A stretch of 64,000 nucleotides of DNA from Carposina sasakii (GCA_014607495.2 CP053160.1:8494001-8558000); one strand, 5' to 3'; positions 10,509 to 21,945 are shown, numbered from the stretch's first letter. Notes: generated from the sequence alone by a model not told the origin. Numbers and translations are program-made.

Positions 10509-10751
10509 ATTAATAAAAATTACAATATGAATAACTATCTCATAAAGGCCCCTACTCTCTCCTACAAAGAAAGAAGCTCATTTCCTATACAAAGCGACAA
10601 TCAACATCAAGAGAAGTAGCAACTAACATGCCGCCCTCTCAGTCTCCCAGCACGGCTTGTCACCGCGGGAGATAAAGACTACAACCCTCCAACAAATCAA
10701 AAAATATATATTAGTACTTACAACGTCAGATCTCTAATCAAACCTCAACAA

Positions 10752-13520
10752 ATGGAACTATTAAAACACTCCCTTACTAGTATCAAGCATGACATAATCG
10801 GACTCTCTGAAGTAAGACGAAGCGGTAACGATATCATGGAAGATGAAAACTATATATTTTGCTACACAGGTAAACCAAAAGGACAACACGGAGTTGGATT
10901 TTTAATAAAAAAGGAATACAAAACGAATATAGACAACTATACTGGAATATCCGAGAGAGTCTGTCTTTTAAATCTTAAATTTGAAAATACGAGAATAGCC
11001 ATTATACAAGTGTACGCTCCCACTCAAGACGCAACAGACGAGGAAATAAATATCTTCTATGATCAAATAAATCACGCTAGAAGCCTTGCGAACGGGAAAG
11101 AAATAATAATGGGTGATCTTAATGCCAAAATAGGTCAAAGAAAAAATGCAGAAAACTCTATCATCGGGCCATTTTGCTACGGCACTAGAAACCAAAGAGG
11201 CGACAGACTAGTGCAATACGCAATAGAAAATAACCTAACCATTATCAATTCTTTATTCAAAAAGAAAACTAAAAACTTATGGACGTGGACCACACCAGAC
11301 AAGAAAAATAGAAACCAAATAGATTATATCATGAGTGCCTGCCCTAAGCTTTTCCAAAACATAGAAATCTTAAATAACAACACTTTTGCCAGTGATCACC
11401 GACTCGTAAGAGCAACTATACAAATTAAAAAACAAAAGAAATGTAGAGCAAACTTTGGTAGAGCCGCAACTAACCTATCAAACTTACAAAACCAAGCGCA
11501 GTACTCATCTAACTTGAAAGAGAAAATGCAGAATGTATGTTGGGAAGATGTCGACGATATAGAGACATTTTACTCAAAGTTAGAAACTTCTATACACCAA
11601 AGCTACAACGAAATTGTTACAAAAAAACCGAAACAAGAAATAATATCAAATGAAACGAAAGAACTTATAAGAAAACGTTCAGAACTACTACATAAAAAAC
11701 TAAAGACACAGGAAGAAAGAAAGGAATTAGCTACACTCTTCAAAACAACAAATAAAAAATTAATGCAAGATTATAAAGCTTATAGGCTAAATATAATTGA
11801 GAAAAACCTACTTAAAACAGGAAGTCAAAAGAGAGCACATAAACAGTTAAACTCGGATAAAAAGTGGATACCAACCTTAAAGTCGAGAAAATCTACAAAA
11901 ACTCTACAAACACGCGAAGATCTAGTTAAAGTAGCCTCAGATTTCTATATGAACCTATACAATAATGAAAACTACACCCACGAACAATGCTACGAAGATA
12001 ACCTGAGTTGTAACTGGGAATTAAATAGCACTGTCCAGCCTTTCAACGCCAATGAAATAATGAAAAATATTGACAAATTAAAGAACGAGAAGAGCCCGGG
12101 ATTCGATAATATTCCCAACGAAGCCTTAAAAATTGGAAAACCTATATTAATTCAACACTTAATCACATTTTTTAATAAAATATTAGAAACACAAAAAATT
12201 CCCCAAAAATGGGGCGAATCAAGAATAACTCTATTATACAAGAAAGGCGATCCACAAGATATTGGCAACTATCGCCCAATCAGTCTACTCCCAACAATGT
12301 ATAAGCTATTCGCAATGTGTCTAGAAAAAAGGTTAGAACCAGATATAGAGAAAAACCAACCAAAGGAACAGGCGGGCTTTAGGCCAGGATTCTCAACTAT
12401 CGACCATATCCATACGCTAGAGCAAATAGTAGAAAAGTATCAAGAATTTAGGTCCCCGCTTTACCTAGCGTATGTAGATTACGCAAAAGCATTCGACTCG
12501 ATAACACACCAGAGCATTTGGCAGGCACTGAAACACCAAAATATTCCGGACATATACATAAATATAATTAAAAACATATATATAAAAAGCACAAGTCGCA
12601 TAAAGCTCGATAGACTAGGACCTAAAATAAATATACGCAGAGGTGTGAAACAAGGAGATCCCCTCTCACCAAAACTCTTCATTGCTGTCCTACAAAATAT
12701 AATGAAGGATTTAAAGTGGGAAGGAAAAGGAATAAATATAAATGGCAATTTTCTCACCAACTTAAGATTTGCCGACGATATAATTCTCTTCTCGACGTCA
12801 TCAAAACAACTAGAAGAAATGCTTACAGACCTAAGTGACTCTAGCAATACTATTGGCCTACAATTAAACACCTCTAAGACCAAAGTAGCCACAAACAGTA
12901 TACAAATCCCTATTATGGTAAACCAAACACCTATCGAATATGTCGACAGTTATATATATCTTGGCAAGTTAATTTCATTTAAAAGCACAAGGCATAAAGA
13001 TGAACTAGACAGAAGAATAAATATGTCTTGGGGAAAATTCTGGAGCTTAAAAGAAACATTAAAATCGAAGCTTCCATTAAATCTAAAGAAAAAAGTAATG
13101 GATTCATGTATACTACCATGCCTGACATACGGAGCACAAACCTGGATCTACAATAAATACACAAAAACAAAAATACGGACTTGCCAGCGTTCTATGGAGA
13201 GAAGCATTCTAGACCTAAAGCTCAAAGATAAACAAAGAAGCAGTGATATAAGACGCAAAACTAAGGTCATAAATGCGGGAAAGCATGCACAGCGGTTGAA
13301 GTGGAAATGGGCTGGCCACATGATACGAACGACGGGTGAACGATGGACGAAACTGGTCACAACATGGAAAGGCCTAAAGGGAAAAAGATCCAGGGGTAGA
13401 CCTATAGACCGATGGATTGACGACGTACGGAAAGTAGCAGGAGACAATTGGATGGAGACAGCAGGAGATAGAGCAAAATGGAGACAGTTGGAGGAGGCCT
13501 ACACCCGAGAGGGGCCATGA
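10752..13520 (+). CDS. LINE ORF2: endonuclease and reverse transcriptase
   Basis: An uninterrupted frame of 922 codons from the first ATG. The frame is open back to 10620 and the endonuclease motif IYISTYNVRSL lies before that ATG, so the protein probably starts upstream. Endonuclease motifs in order are GLSEVRR, QVYAPT, MGDLNAKIG, NQIDYI and ASDHRLV. The reverse transcriptase follows with NYRPISLLPTMYKLF, VDYAKAFDSI, RRGVKQGDPLSPKLF and the catalytic FADD box. The C-terminal region has CQRSMERSILDLKLKD, WAGHMIR and GRPIDRWIDD. It would nick target DNA and copy the element RNA onto it. No frameshift or stop is present although the partner ORF1 is broken. Confidence 0.85.
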   Translation: MELLKHSLTSIKHDIIGLSEVRRSGNDIMEDENYIFCYTGKPKGQHGVGFLIKKEYKTNIDNYTGISERVCLLNLKFENTRIAIIQVYAPTQDATDEEINIFYDQINHARSLANGKEIIMGDLNAKIGQRKNAENSIIGPFCYGTRNQRGDRLVQYAIENNLTIINSLFKKKTKNLWTWTTPDKKNRNQIDYIMSACPKLFQNIEILNNNTFASDHRLVRATIQIKKQKKCRANFGRAATNLSNLQNQAQYSSNLKEKMQNVCWEDVDDIETFYSKLETSIHQSYNEIVTKKPKQEIISNETKELIRKRSELLHKKLKTQEERKELATLFKTTNKKLMQDYKAYRLNIIEKNLLKTGSQKRAHKQLNSDKKWIPTLKSRKSTKTLQTREDLVKVASDFYMNLYNNENYTHEQCYEDNLSCNWELNSTVQPFNANEIMKNIDKLKNEKSPGFDNIPNEALKIGKPILIQHLITFFNKILETQKIPQKWGESRITLLYKKGDPQDIGNYRPISLLPTMYKLFAMCLEKRLEPDIEKNQPKEQAGFRPGFSTIDHIHTLEQIVEKYQEFRSPLYLAYVDYAKAFDSITHQSIWQALKHQNIPDIYINIIKNIYIKSTSRIKLDRLGPKINIRRGVKQGDPLSPKLFIAVLQNIMKDLKWEGKGININGNFLTNLRFADDIILFSTSSKQLEEMLTDLSDSSNTIGLQLNTSKTKVATNSIQIPIMVNQTPIEYVDSYIYLGKLISFKSTRHKDELDRRINMSWGKFWSLKETLKSKLPLNLKKKVMDSCILPCLTYGAQTWIYNKYTKTKIRTCQRSMERSILDLKLKDKQRSSDIRRKTKVINAGKHAQRLKWKWAGHMIRTTGERWTKLVTTWKGLKGKRSRGRPIDRWIDDVRKVAGDNWMETAGDRAKWRQLEEAYTREGP

Positions 13521-13683
13521 CTTAATTGCTTAATACTACTAATTAATGAACTCTTTTTTACATTTCTTTAATTTAATTTTTTTTGTATTTTGTTGTGTTA
13601 GGATTAAGTCAAGGAAAAATAAAGGCTTATTATTATTATTATTATTATTTACCTCTGGAAAATGGTTCCTACGGGTAAAATAA

Positions 13684-13914
13684 AGGCTCGAGCACACTGG
13701 ACGCGTGTGCGTGCACGTAATACTCTGAGTTGTAATGATACGAGTAAAATACTCTGAGTTGTAATGTAAGGAACTGTATAGGCACGGGCAGACCGGATGC
13801 GTATGCGTAGACGTAAGCATAGACGTCAAGCGGTGACAGTTCCACACATTAGACTCAGAGGTACGTGTACGTCTACGCTTACGTGCACGCATACGCATCC
13901 GGTGTGCTCGAGGC
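13684..13914. mobile_element. MITE, 231 bp, ~36-bp inverted ends
   Basis: AGGCTCGAGCACACTGGACG at 13684 is matched inverted at the right end (CGGTGTGCTCGAGGCT to 13914), and the similarity extends through GTGTGCGTGCACGTA. Inside there is a second half-copy of the arm (GACCGGATGCGTATGCGTAG). No coding capacity. Predicted open frames here are chance. Confidence 0.8.
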
Positions 13915-14010
13915 TTAAATCATAATATTTATACATACTACTGATTTTAACTAAAAAGGGATAGCGGTCGTAAATAAAAACCATCACAATCATAGAAAAA
14001 TATTGTATTA

Positions 14011-17000
14011 TCAAAAAAGCTCATTAACAAACACATTATCTGTACTATATTTACACAAATTACCTAAAAACCATAATAGAGAAGTTATTAATATCTCATT
14101 ATCTGAAATCAACAACATACTTATAATAGAAACTAAATTATTCTCAATAAAATACCTATTAACTACACTATAAACATTACAGTCAGGGATATTCGCAAAT
14201 ATTCTAAATAAATAGACTAAATTCCATAAATCACTTTGTTCAGGATTGTTAAGATGTTCTTTCATAGACTTTAGAAGAGTTTCTAGTAGTCTTTGTAAGA
14301 AACCCTCGGAGATCAGATTGGAAGAGAAGTCTTTGTGGCAAGAGAGAGCGAATAGTAACTGTGTGGAGGATTCATTCAGGTGCCCATTCTGTAGAGCCAG
14401 CCAGCTTTTGTTCAGGTGTTCTGGGCTGAAAATGAAAATAATTGTTAAACAAACTCTTCAGCTTATTAAGTCGTCGTCGTCAGCCTATTGCAGTCCACTG
14501 CTGGACGTAGACCTCCCCCAGTGTACGCCACATAGCTCGATCTCCCGTTTTTGCCATCCAGTCACTACCAGCCGTCCTCCTTAAGTCATCGCACCATCTG
14601 GCCGGAGGGCGTCCAACGCTACGCTTGCCGAGGCGCGGTCTCCATTAGAGAATCCGCTTACTCCACCGTCCATCGCTTCTACGACAGATGTGGCCGGCCC
14701 ACTGCCACTTCATTATTAAGTAGTAGGTATAAATTATTTAATTGAAATTAATTAGGCTGGTTCAGCCATAGGAAGTCCACTACATAGGCCTACCTTAATG
14801 CCCTCCACTGCAACATGTTGGAAGCGGATTGCATTCAGCTGACACTTGCAAGTTTGCAACCCAGGTAGGGTATTCAATTATCTTGTAGGTGGCTAAACAT
14901 CATATTTGGCATAGCAGGCTTATGGCCAGAGAATGTCCAAGTTTTTTAATCAACTCTTATAAGATGCAAGAAGGAGATGCAGCTGATGTCCATTGCTGGA
15001 CGTAGGCCTCCCCAGGGCACGTCACAAGGCTACCGCTATAGGGGGGTTCTTACCCATAGTCACCACAATCGGCAGGGGTTGGTTACCGCAGTATGATTTC
15101 CGGACACTGTTGTCAACACAGGAGGAAATAGAAATAAGGCATTTTAAGAAATAAGGTTTTTTTTTTTTTACACTTCACAACACATTGACCTAGTCCCACA
15201 CTAAGATCCCTTAGGTATTGTGTCGTGGATACTAAGCAACGGCATATAAATACATAGATAAGTATAGAAACATCCATGACTCGGAAACAAACATCGATAT
15301 TCATCATATCAATGTGTGCACCTACCAGGGCCACTACCTACTACACCAATCGGCCGTCATATAATAATATAATACAGTATAGTATAGAATAGTACAGTAC
15401 AGTTCAGTACAGTACAATACAATACAATACAATATAATATAATAAGATTTATTACCTTACCTAAATATAAAAATAAGTGTCATTTGATTTGGACAGAATA
15501 TTTTGATGAGCGGTCTAAAGATAAAGGCATTTGGTACAGAACTATGCAGGCTGAACATATCCGAAAATACCTTGGTTTAATTATAGTAAACTTGTCAGGA
15601 AATATAAGATCCCTGATCTCAGTGTGCCTCATGGCAAAGGCCTCCTCCAATTGTCTCCATTGGGCTCTGTCTAGTGCTACTCGTGTCCATAATGACCCTA
15701 GAGTTTGGTGAATCTCGTCCTCCCATCTTCTTATTGGGCGTCCCCTTTTGCGTCTACCATCCCTAGGATACCAAACTGTAACGCGTTTGCTCCACTTTTC
15801 CATGTTGCTTCTTAGCATGTGCCCAGTCCACCTCCATTTTTGTTGGTCAATACGAGTAAGTATGTTGGTAACTTTTGTTTTGGCTCTGATGTCGTCGTTG
15901 CGGATCTTGTCTTTTAACTTCATTCCCAACATACTCCTCTCCATTGCTCGCTGGCACTTTGAAAGTTTTTCCCTGTGAAGTTTGGTTAGGGACCAGGTTT
16001 CGCAGCCATAGGTCAAACATGGTAGGATACATGTATCAAAGGTCTTACGTTTGAGATGGGTTCCCAGTACATTGCTCTTCATAACTTCCTTCAAGGACCA
16101 GTATCTCTTCCAACCATAGGCTATCCTTTTGTTTATCTCTTTGGTCATTTGATCGCTTGGGGAGATTATTTGTCCTAAGTAGACATATTCGGTAACATAA
16201 TCGAAGGTATTCCCATTGATAATTATGTTCACTTGTTTGGCATTGGTCATCACTTTGGTTTTGCTCTCGTTCATTTCTAGCCCTACTTCCATGCTTTTTG
16301 CAGCCAGATTTTCGATCATCAGTGCTAGTTTGTCAGGATGTTCTTCGAACAAAACAATATCATCAGCGAATCGCAAGTGATTAAGACGACAACCATTTAT
16401 ATCTAGACCAAAGTCGTCTCAGTCTATACTCCTGAAGATACTTTCTAAAACAGCTGAGAAGAGTTTTGGGGATAGTGGGTCCCCTTGTCTAACCCCTCTG
16501 TTGATAGGGAATGGGTGACCAGTTGTTTCTAGTTTTATGCTACTTTTGCTGATTCCATAGATGTTTTTAATTATATTCACATAAACTTTGTTGACACCCT
16601 GCTGTTTTAAGCTTGACCATATGTAGTTGTGGTTGAGTGTATCAAACGCCTTGGAATAATCAATGAAAGCCATGTACAAGGGTTTATGGTATTCATTGTA
16701 CTTCTGGATAATCTGTTTTACAGTGTGGATATGGTCAATGGTGCTGAAGTTCTTCCTAAACCCTGCTTGCTCCACCGGTTGGTTCTCGTCCAGACTTTTT
16801 GATATTCTCTCTAGTAGAACCTTGGCAAATACCTTATATACGTTTGACATGAGGCTTATTGGCCGATAGTTACCCATCTCGTCTTTATCTCCTTTCTTAT
16901 GTATAAGAATAATGTGGGATTCGCCCCATTGATTTGGGATGAGTTCTGTGCGCAGAATGTCGTTGAATAACGCTGCTAATATTGGGCTTAATTCCTCATA

Positions 17001-20000
17001 TTGGGCTTAATTCCTCAATATTGGGCTTAATTCCTTTGCCATGAGGCACACTGAGATCAGGGATCTTATATAAAAATTTATAATTTAACTGTAATATTTT
17101 AAAAAACTCTGATCTTTGTATTAATAAAGGCTATTTTATTTTATTTATTTATTATTATTTTATGTCAGGAAATATATTGTTACAGGTTTAAGATTGAGGT
17201 CGGGTCACATTCCATGTAACAAGTTTGCATACTCGTACCTAATGAAAAAAGTTACTTCTCCTAATTGTTACACATGTGGGGTAGTTGAGGATGTTCATCA
17301 CTTGTTGATGGAATGTGCAGAGAATCAAGATGAGAGATTAGCTTTGGTTCAAAAGTTAGGCCTTGAAGGATCAAACGTGGGTTCTTTCCAAAATGTATTG
17401 TCTGCACCTTCATCTGAAGATGCTGCCAAAATATATAATTTTTTTAATGATAGGATTAATAGACCTTAATTTGATCACATAGGTACTTTATAAGTATATA
17501 TTGTATTGGTGGATAGGTAGAATAAGTGTAGGTTAAGACGAAGCTGACATTTTCGCTGTGCGATAAAAGCTTCATAAAAAAAAAATAAAGAGAAAAAAAA
17601 ATTACCTTAGTTTATCTTTCAGTTGATACACAAAATGCGTCACAGCATACATCGCCGCATCTTTCATATCAGTCTTATGATCGTGGAGCAAGTCTGTCAG
17701 TTTGGAGAGCGCGCCTTGAGCTATGAGTATGTGGCACACTGTGTCAGACGTCCGAACAGAAGCGTCGGACGTCCGGTCAGGAGTATCGGACGTCCGGTCG
17801 GACAAACCGGATGATTGACAGGACCCGGCCAGGTTGCCTAGTGTCCAAGCACATGTCACCTGGAAAGCACAAAAAAAAATATTTGTAGTCGTTTTCTTTT
17901 CTATGACATTACTGTTGTGTGATAGGTGGAGATATATGAGAAAAAATATTATAAGAGACCTTTATCAACGCAATAGTACCCAAAACAAAGATTTTTTTGT
18001 GTTTGTCGGTTTGTCTGTGCATTTGTGCACGCTAATCTCAGAAACAACTGAACTGATTTCTATGCAGTTTTCAGGAATATATTGTGACAGGTCCACATAT
18101 AGGCTACATTTTATCCCAGGAAAATGTTTTTATCCCAGGAAAATGTTTTAATCCCGGATAATTTCGACATTATGTTTTTTCTGTACTCCACGCGGACAGT
18201 CGCGGGGGCGTCTACCAGTTAAACATAATGTTACTTGACCTGACTGATTCATCTATACCAAGACAAAATGTGACAGTTGGACAGTGGCTGTATATTGTTA
18301 TGTAGAGGTTCACTAAGAAAGGATTTCTCAAAGTTATCACCGATACAGGAAATAACAGGAATTCTAAAGTTTACATGGATGAAGAAGTAAGCGGCCGCTA
18401 CTTTATATTATTAGTAGGATTACCTACAGCCAGCTCAAGAGTCATGCTATCTAGAGCAGCAATAAGGTAAGGTCCAGCTGTCTTGGTAACGGCGAGGCAG
18501 CCGCGCGTGCCCCCTGTCGACAGATTACAGAGGCAGCCTGCTGCAGCACACTGACGACTAACATTGCTACCTGGAAGATAAATTACTGGTAAAGTAAGTA
18601 AATACTTAGTAGGGTATGGTAAAACAGGCTTGTTACCGCAACTCTACGGCTGTATTTTGCTAGTAAATAATTCAGTTTAAAAAAATAGGAATGATAAGAT
18701 ATTGACATAATAAATGATGAGATGTAGACAAAATTAGTGAAATGTTGAGACTCCGATATGGTTTGGTTTGCTCAATGTGTACACTACTAATTTTCTTAGC
18801 ATGCCAACATGAGTTAGCCCAATGCCAGAAGCACTTCCATAGATAATTTTATCTCTCTGGAAGACCGACGAAGGGTGGCCGATGCCAAATTACTCTACAA
18901 TTTGCTAAACGGGCGCATGGACTGCACCGCCCTGTTGGAGCGTGTGATGTCGCGGGCGATTCCCATTCGTTCTCGACGTGCCCACCCCCGACTTCTAGAC
19001 CACGCACCCACGCGAACTAACTTCGCACTATTCTCCCCGTTAAACCGAATAATAGACGAATACGAGAGGAGATTCTCGGAAGCGGATATATTTTTCCTCA
19101 CCCGCACTAAATTTATTGGGTTGGTTATTGAGGGTCAGCAGCGGCAGCTACAGGCTTCAACATAATTATTGTTTCTCTATGCTATGTTTTTATTATTCTT
19201 ATTTTTAGTAAATATTTAAATGTATCCTCCCATCCTACCCTACCCCAACTCCTCTCTTCCTTTCCTGGGTCTATATTATAGGTATATTATTGGATTTATT
19301 CTTATTTATATCAATGTCACCATGAAATTGTAAGTGTTGTTACCGTTATTGGCACTACACACATTATATGTAAATTATTTTTAATCGTATGTTATTGCTG
19401 TGTTGTAACAACTTATAACAAATAAATAAAAAAAAATAAAAAATAAACACGAATAAGCACTAGAAAACCAAGGAAAAACAAATATGTAGAAAACAGCAGT
19501 GAATGTAAGTCATAAAGTTTAATATACATATATAATATACTATATAATGTAGACAAAAGAAAAGGTGTAAATACCTTTTGAGATGAACTTGTTTGGTTAT
19601 AGTAAACAAGGCTACAAAACTAGAGCAGTTAGAGAGTCCAGTTATCTATTTACCGCTGTGCAACTTTCATGTAAATATACCTGCGTGTACTATCTGCAGA
19701 TAATATAATAAAACTCCCAAGGTTGTCATAGCTTTATGAAGATTTAAGTTAGCTGTAGACATTTTTGTCTCCCCACATATTAGGTTTTATAAGTCAAATC
19801 AGCTCTATCTACCTGTAAGCTCTCGAACAAGTCCTCTTAAAGCTCCGTGAGTGCTGAGCACAATAGTAGAAATCCCCTCATCATCAACAATACCATTCTT
19901 GAGTATGTTCAGCTCTTTGCCACTGATTGCAGATTTAGTCTTCAATTTCTTTACTATTTCTACTAAACTTGCTTGTGATGCTCTGAAAGTAGTGTTTTTA

Positions 20001-20275
20001 TCAATGTTTAGTGTATTATCAAAGCATAATTTTATACAGAGACTAAAATAAAACTTTTATTTATACAATTCAATTCAATTTTGAGATATGATTTTATTAC
20101 ACTTTGTATTGCACATTTGAAGGGAGATTCATGCTTTAATAAATACAGTAGGTATGTACCTTAGATTTAAAGACCTTGCTTCATCTCGGGCTTTATCTTT
20201 ATCAATTCTTCTATGCAGAGTCAAGGAATCGCGGGCCATTTGTCTTATAACTTGCACAGAAGTTTGTTCTTCCAT
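14011..20275 (-). CDS. Armadillo-repeat protein, importin-alpha/TMCO6-like (5 exons)
   Basis: Exons (minus): 20160-20275, 19813-19982, 18428-18570, 17606-17859, 14011-14425. All junctions are GT/AG, phases agree, and the joined frame codes for 365 residues with stop at 14011-14013. The N-terminus is a charged helix (RRIDKDKARDEARSL) like the basic leader of importin-alpha and TMCO6. From about residue 90 there are ARM-type helices (RQCAAAGCLCNLS, AVTCAWTLGNLAGS, QGALSKLTDLLHDH). Importin-alphas bind nuclear localisation signals; whether this divergent short protein does is unknown. Exon 4 holds a 21-bp tandem repeat inserted between ARM helices. Intron 4 is filled with LINE debris, introns 2 and 3 with other repeats. 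TMCO6-like is my best guess, not certain. Confidence 0.7.
14464..14725 (-). mobile_element. LINE 3'-end fragment (GATGAT-tailed family)
   Basis: Reversed, it reads through RTE-like C-terminal coding remnants to CGTCCAGCAGTGGACTGCAA, TAGGCTGA and (CGA)n. The same terminus appears at 28939, 36889, 42386, 44793, 45432 and 59174. It is 5'-truncated and noncoding, and lies in intron 4 of the ARM gene. Confidence 0.7.
14983..15118 (-). mobile_element. LINE 3'-end fragment
   Basis: Contains GCTGGACGTAGGCCTCCCCA and CATAGTCACCAC, shared with the copies at 44793 and 59174. Short, decayed, in intron 4 of the ARM gene. Confidence 0.6.
15163..15347 (-). mobile_element. SINE-like repeat (same family as 52553)
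   Basis: Reverse-strand match to the body of the element at 52553-52775: GTCCCACACTAAGATCCCT, AACAAACATCGATATTCATC and CCATGACTCGGAAACAAAC are shared. The tRNA-like head is cut off near 15347, apart from a trace. Confidence 0.65.
15350..15455. repeat. Pentanucleotide-like microsatellite
   Basis: Degenerate runs of (ATACA/GTACA/ATATA)n on the left side of the reverse-oriented LINE copy. It may be derived from a LINE tail. Confidence 0.7.
15480..17036 (-). pseudogene. LINE reverse-transcriptase copy, RTE-like, with TGA
   Basis: Two reverse-strand frames (16877 to 16419 and 16376 to 15480) are one reading frame split by a TGA at about 16421 where the family would have Trp (SIFRSID, stop, DDFGLDINGC). 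The frame is open upstream of 16877 (NQWGESHIILIHKKGDKDE). Motifs: GNYRPISLMSNVYKVF, IDYSKAFDTLN, RGVRQGDPLSPKLF, the catalytic FADD, WRWTGHMLRSN and GRRKRGRPIRRW. It is related to the ORF2 at 10752 but is a different lineage. No endonuclease part is present. It lies in intron 4 of the ARM gene, same strand. Confidence 0.8.
17037..17170 (+). mobile_element. Inverted 3'-end of the same LINE (fold-back)
   Basis: TGCCATGAGGCACACTGAGA at 17038 is the reverse complement of the end of the coding region at 15615-15637. It continues to a UTR with AATAAAGGCTATTTT and a T/A-rich tail. Two 3' portions of one LINE family thus point away from each other. Confidence 0.7.
17180..17600 (+). pseudogene. LINE C-terminal fragment with zinc-knuckle-like end
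   Basis: The frame 17194-17469 encodes LRSGHIPCNKFAY, CYTCGVVEDVHHLLMEC and a short tail. C-x2-C-x9-H-x4-C near the end is typical of the terminal zinc motif in RNase H-bearing LINEs (I/R1/Jockey groups). It is followed by a 3' UTR and an A-rich tail (17575-17590) that abuts ARM exon 4, ending 17606. Confidence 0.65.
17893..18225 (+). mobile_element. Helitron-like fragment
   Basis: Shares GGAGATATATGAGAAAAAAT, GAGACCTTTATCAACGCAAT, CAGTTTTCAGGAATATATTG and the end CACGCGGACAGTCGCGGGGG. TTTTATCCCAGGAAAATG is duplicated in tandem inside it. Confidence 0.65.
18843..19440 (+). pseudogene. LINE C-terminal fragment, Jockey-like
   Basis: Reading from 18850: ISLEDRRRVADAKLLYNLLN then a Pro/Arg-rich end to the stop near 19163, followed by a ~280-bp 3' UTR and an A-rich AAATAAATAAAAA tail. 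LEDRR.xxD...LY.LLNG near the C-terminus is typical of Jockey-like elements. RT and endonuclease are absent. Located in the intron between ARM exons 2 and 3, opposite strand. Confidence 0.65.
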
Positions 20276-20439
20276 TATAGTTGATCGTTGAAGAAATAAA
20301 GATAAATATTATACTACTAGAAGGTTCACGTATGTACACCTATAGATTCTTTTATAAGCCTGCAAGTTTTAAATAACACAGAAAATATGTAGGTACATCA
20401 CGGGTGGTAATCTTCATATTGAGACCGCAAAGATACGGG

Positions 20440-20868
20440 AAAGATGCGAAAAAGTTGTCAAAGCACTGTCAAAGCAATGTCAAATTTTTTTTTTTTTGTT
20501 TAGTTTATCCCGAAGGAAAGGCAAGGGGAACTAAGCCCATACAGCCATTGTCTTTAGTAAATGATTTCTGAATTTATGATGGATGATGATGATGAATGGA
20601 AACGTCGGGAAAATCCTCAAGAACAAGTGTAAAGTTAGTCAAAATGAAAAATTATTGCAGAAACAACTTACATGCGCCCATGAAGAGATCGTAATCCGGC
20701 TAAAGTTTTACTCGGCTTACCTGCATATAAAACCATGCACACGCACTAGATTCACATCACAAGCAAACAAAATATAACTAATCTACCATAAAACATCACT
20801 TTACGGACACATGGAAGCCATCTACAACAATTTTAGATTTTCACATGAAAATTACACCTGCACCCTTC
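20440..20868. other. Repeat-derived intergenic DNA
   Basis: Contains GTCAAAGCACTGTCAAAGCA, a T12 run and GAAAGGCAAGGGGAACTAAG, all with the look of dispersed repeats. A block similar to GTATCGAACGTCAA occurs at 20898 and 23773. No gene. Confidence 0.4.
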
Positions 20869-21484
20869 CAGCTTTTCCCGCCGAATCAGCAATGTCAAAG
20901 TATCGAACGTCAATTTTTTTTATGTGTATGTAAAGGCAAAGACAACAGCCAATTCATACAGCCAAAATTAGGCTTGTCAGATTTTTTTGTTTTGAGATTG
21001 ACGATCAAATTGTCTAGTGGGAATAGTGGTATGTGTCGACATTTTTGCAAAATCATCTAGGTAAACATCTAGCAGCCTCTTAAGTTTGGTATGATCATAG
21101 AAAGCACGGCGCACAATAGAAAATGTAGAATAATAAAAAAAGGACTTTTCATTAAAAGTTTATTCGAATGGCGGCGCTAGTTACTCAGTATAATACTAAA
21201 TAAACAATGTAACTGCATAAAAAAGTGTTTAGTTGGGAAATCGCCCGCGGGCCGTATTCGGGGGCCCTCTCGAGTAGGTAATCTATGTACTCTGTGTTTA
21301 AACCAGGGATTTGGTATCTCTACATTTCTATGGTTTAAACCATGTTTAAACTAATGAGTGAAGATTAATCGAAGAAGGTCATAAGAGTATGGTGATGACA
21401 ATGTTCAACATTCAATTGTACACTTTCTTATTACTCTGTTGTAAGGTTATGGAGATTATGGATTCGGCGGGAAAAGCTGGGAGG
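20866..21484. mobile_element. Inverted-repeat element with AGCTTTTCCCGCCGAATC ends
   Basis: CCAGCTTTTCCCGCCGAATC at 20867 and its reverse complement GATTCGGCGGGAAAAGCTGG at 21461-21480 define about 20 bp of terminal inverted repeat around 610 bp with no coding frame. A nonautonomous DNA element is the simplest reading. The superfamily is unknown. Confidence 0.65.
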
Positions 21485-21833
21485 GAGCGATGCTGTTCAA
21501 TTATCAAACACTCAGTTCAAATAAAATAATGTATTTATAGGACTAATCACATTCAAATATAAGCATGTAAATGTTTAATAAAGACATGTGTATTTATTTA
21601 CTTTCACCCAAAATGTGAATATTTGGAAGTCCAATATCTGTGTGATCTGATCACACTACATGCCAATCCTAATAAAATGACACATAGGTATATGATATGG
21701 TTTCGTTTGAATAATATTATAATTCAAATTTGTAAAGTAATGACTATAAACACATAGAGAAGCCATCCAGCTACTAAAGTAGTCGGTATACCTTCAATCT
21801 CAATCTCTTGAGACTTTTTTCAATAGTGTTGTA

Positions 21834-21945
21834 GTTTCTCGTGGCGATTGTAGTTAGTGCAAGTGCCTGTTTTCGCAGTTATGAGTTATCAGATCCGAGG
21901 GTCAGTGGAGGGTGTAGGGCCCGGTGGTGGGCACACCCATAGTGA
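21834..21945 (+). repeat. Hammerhead repeat family, 5'-truncated copy
   Basis: Matches the second half of the repeat at 8008 from TTTCTCGTGGCGATTGTAGT to the shared 3' end CACCCATAGTGA. The hammerhead part is missing. Confidence 0.8.

Larger units (their letters stand above)
8282..13650 (+). mobile_element. LINE retrotransposon (RTE-like ORF2) with nested insertion
   Basis: One element made of an ORF1 (from 9008), a foreign insertion at 9757-10508, a long ORF2 (10752-13520), a 3' UTR and a (TTA)n tail at about 13628-13650. ORF2 has an apurinic-type endonuclease and a reverse transcriptase. The repeat tail instead of poly(A) and the C-terminal GHMIR...RSRGRPIDRW region fit the RTE group, while a coiled-coil ORF1 is more typical of L1/CR1-like elements. 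The clade should therefore be treated as provisional. Confidence 0.8.

Noticed and set aside
16300..16345. Another hammerhead core (ATCATCAG on the plus strand)
   Set aside because: It is the reverse-transcriptase FADDIV coding segment; no GAAA or pairing helices surround it.
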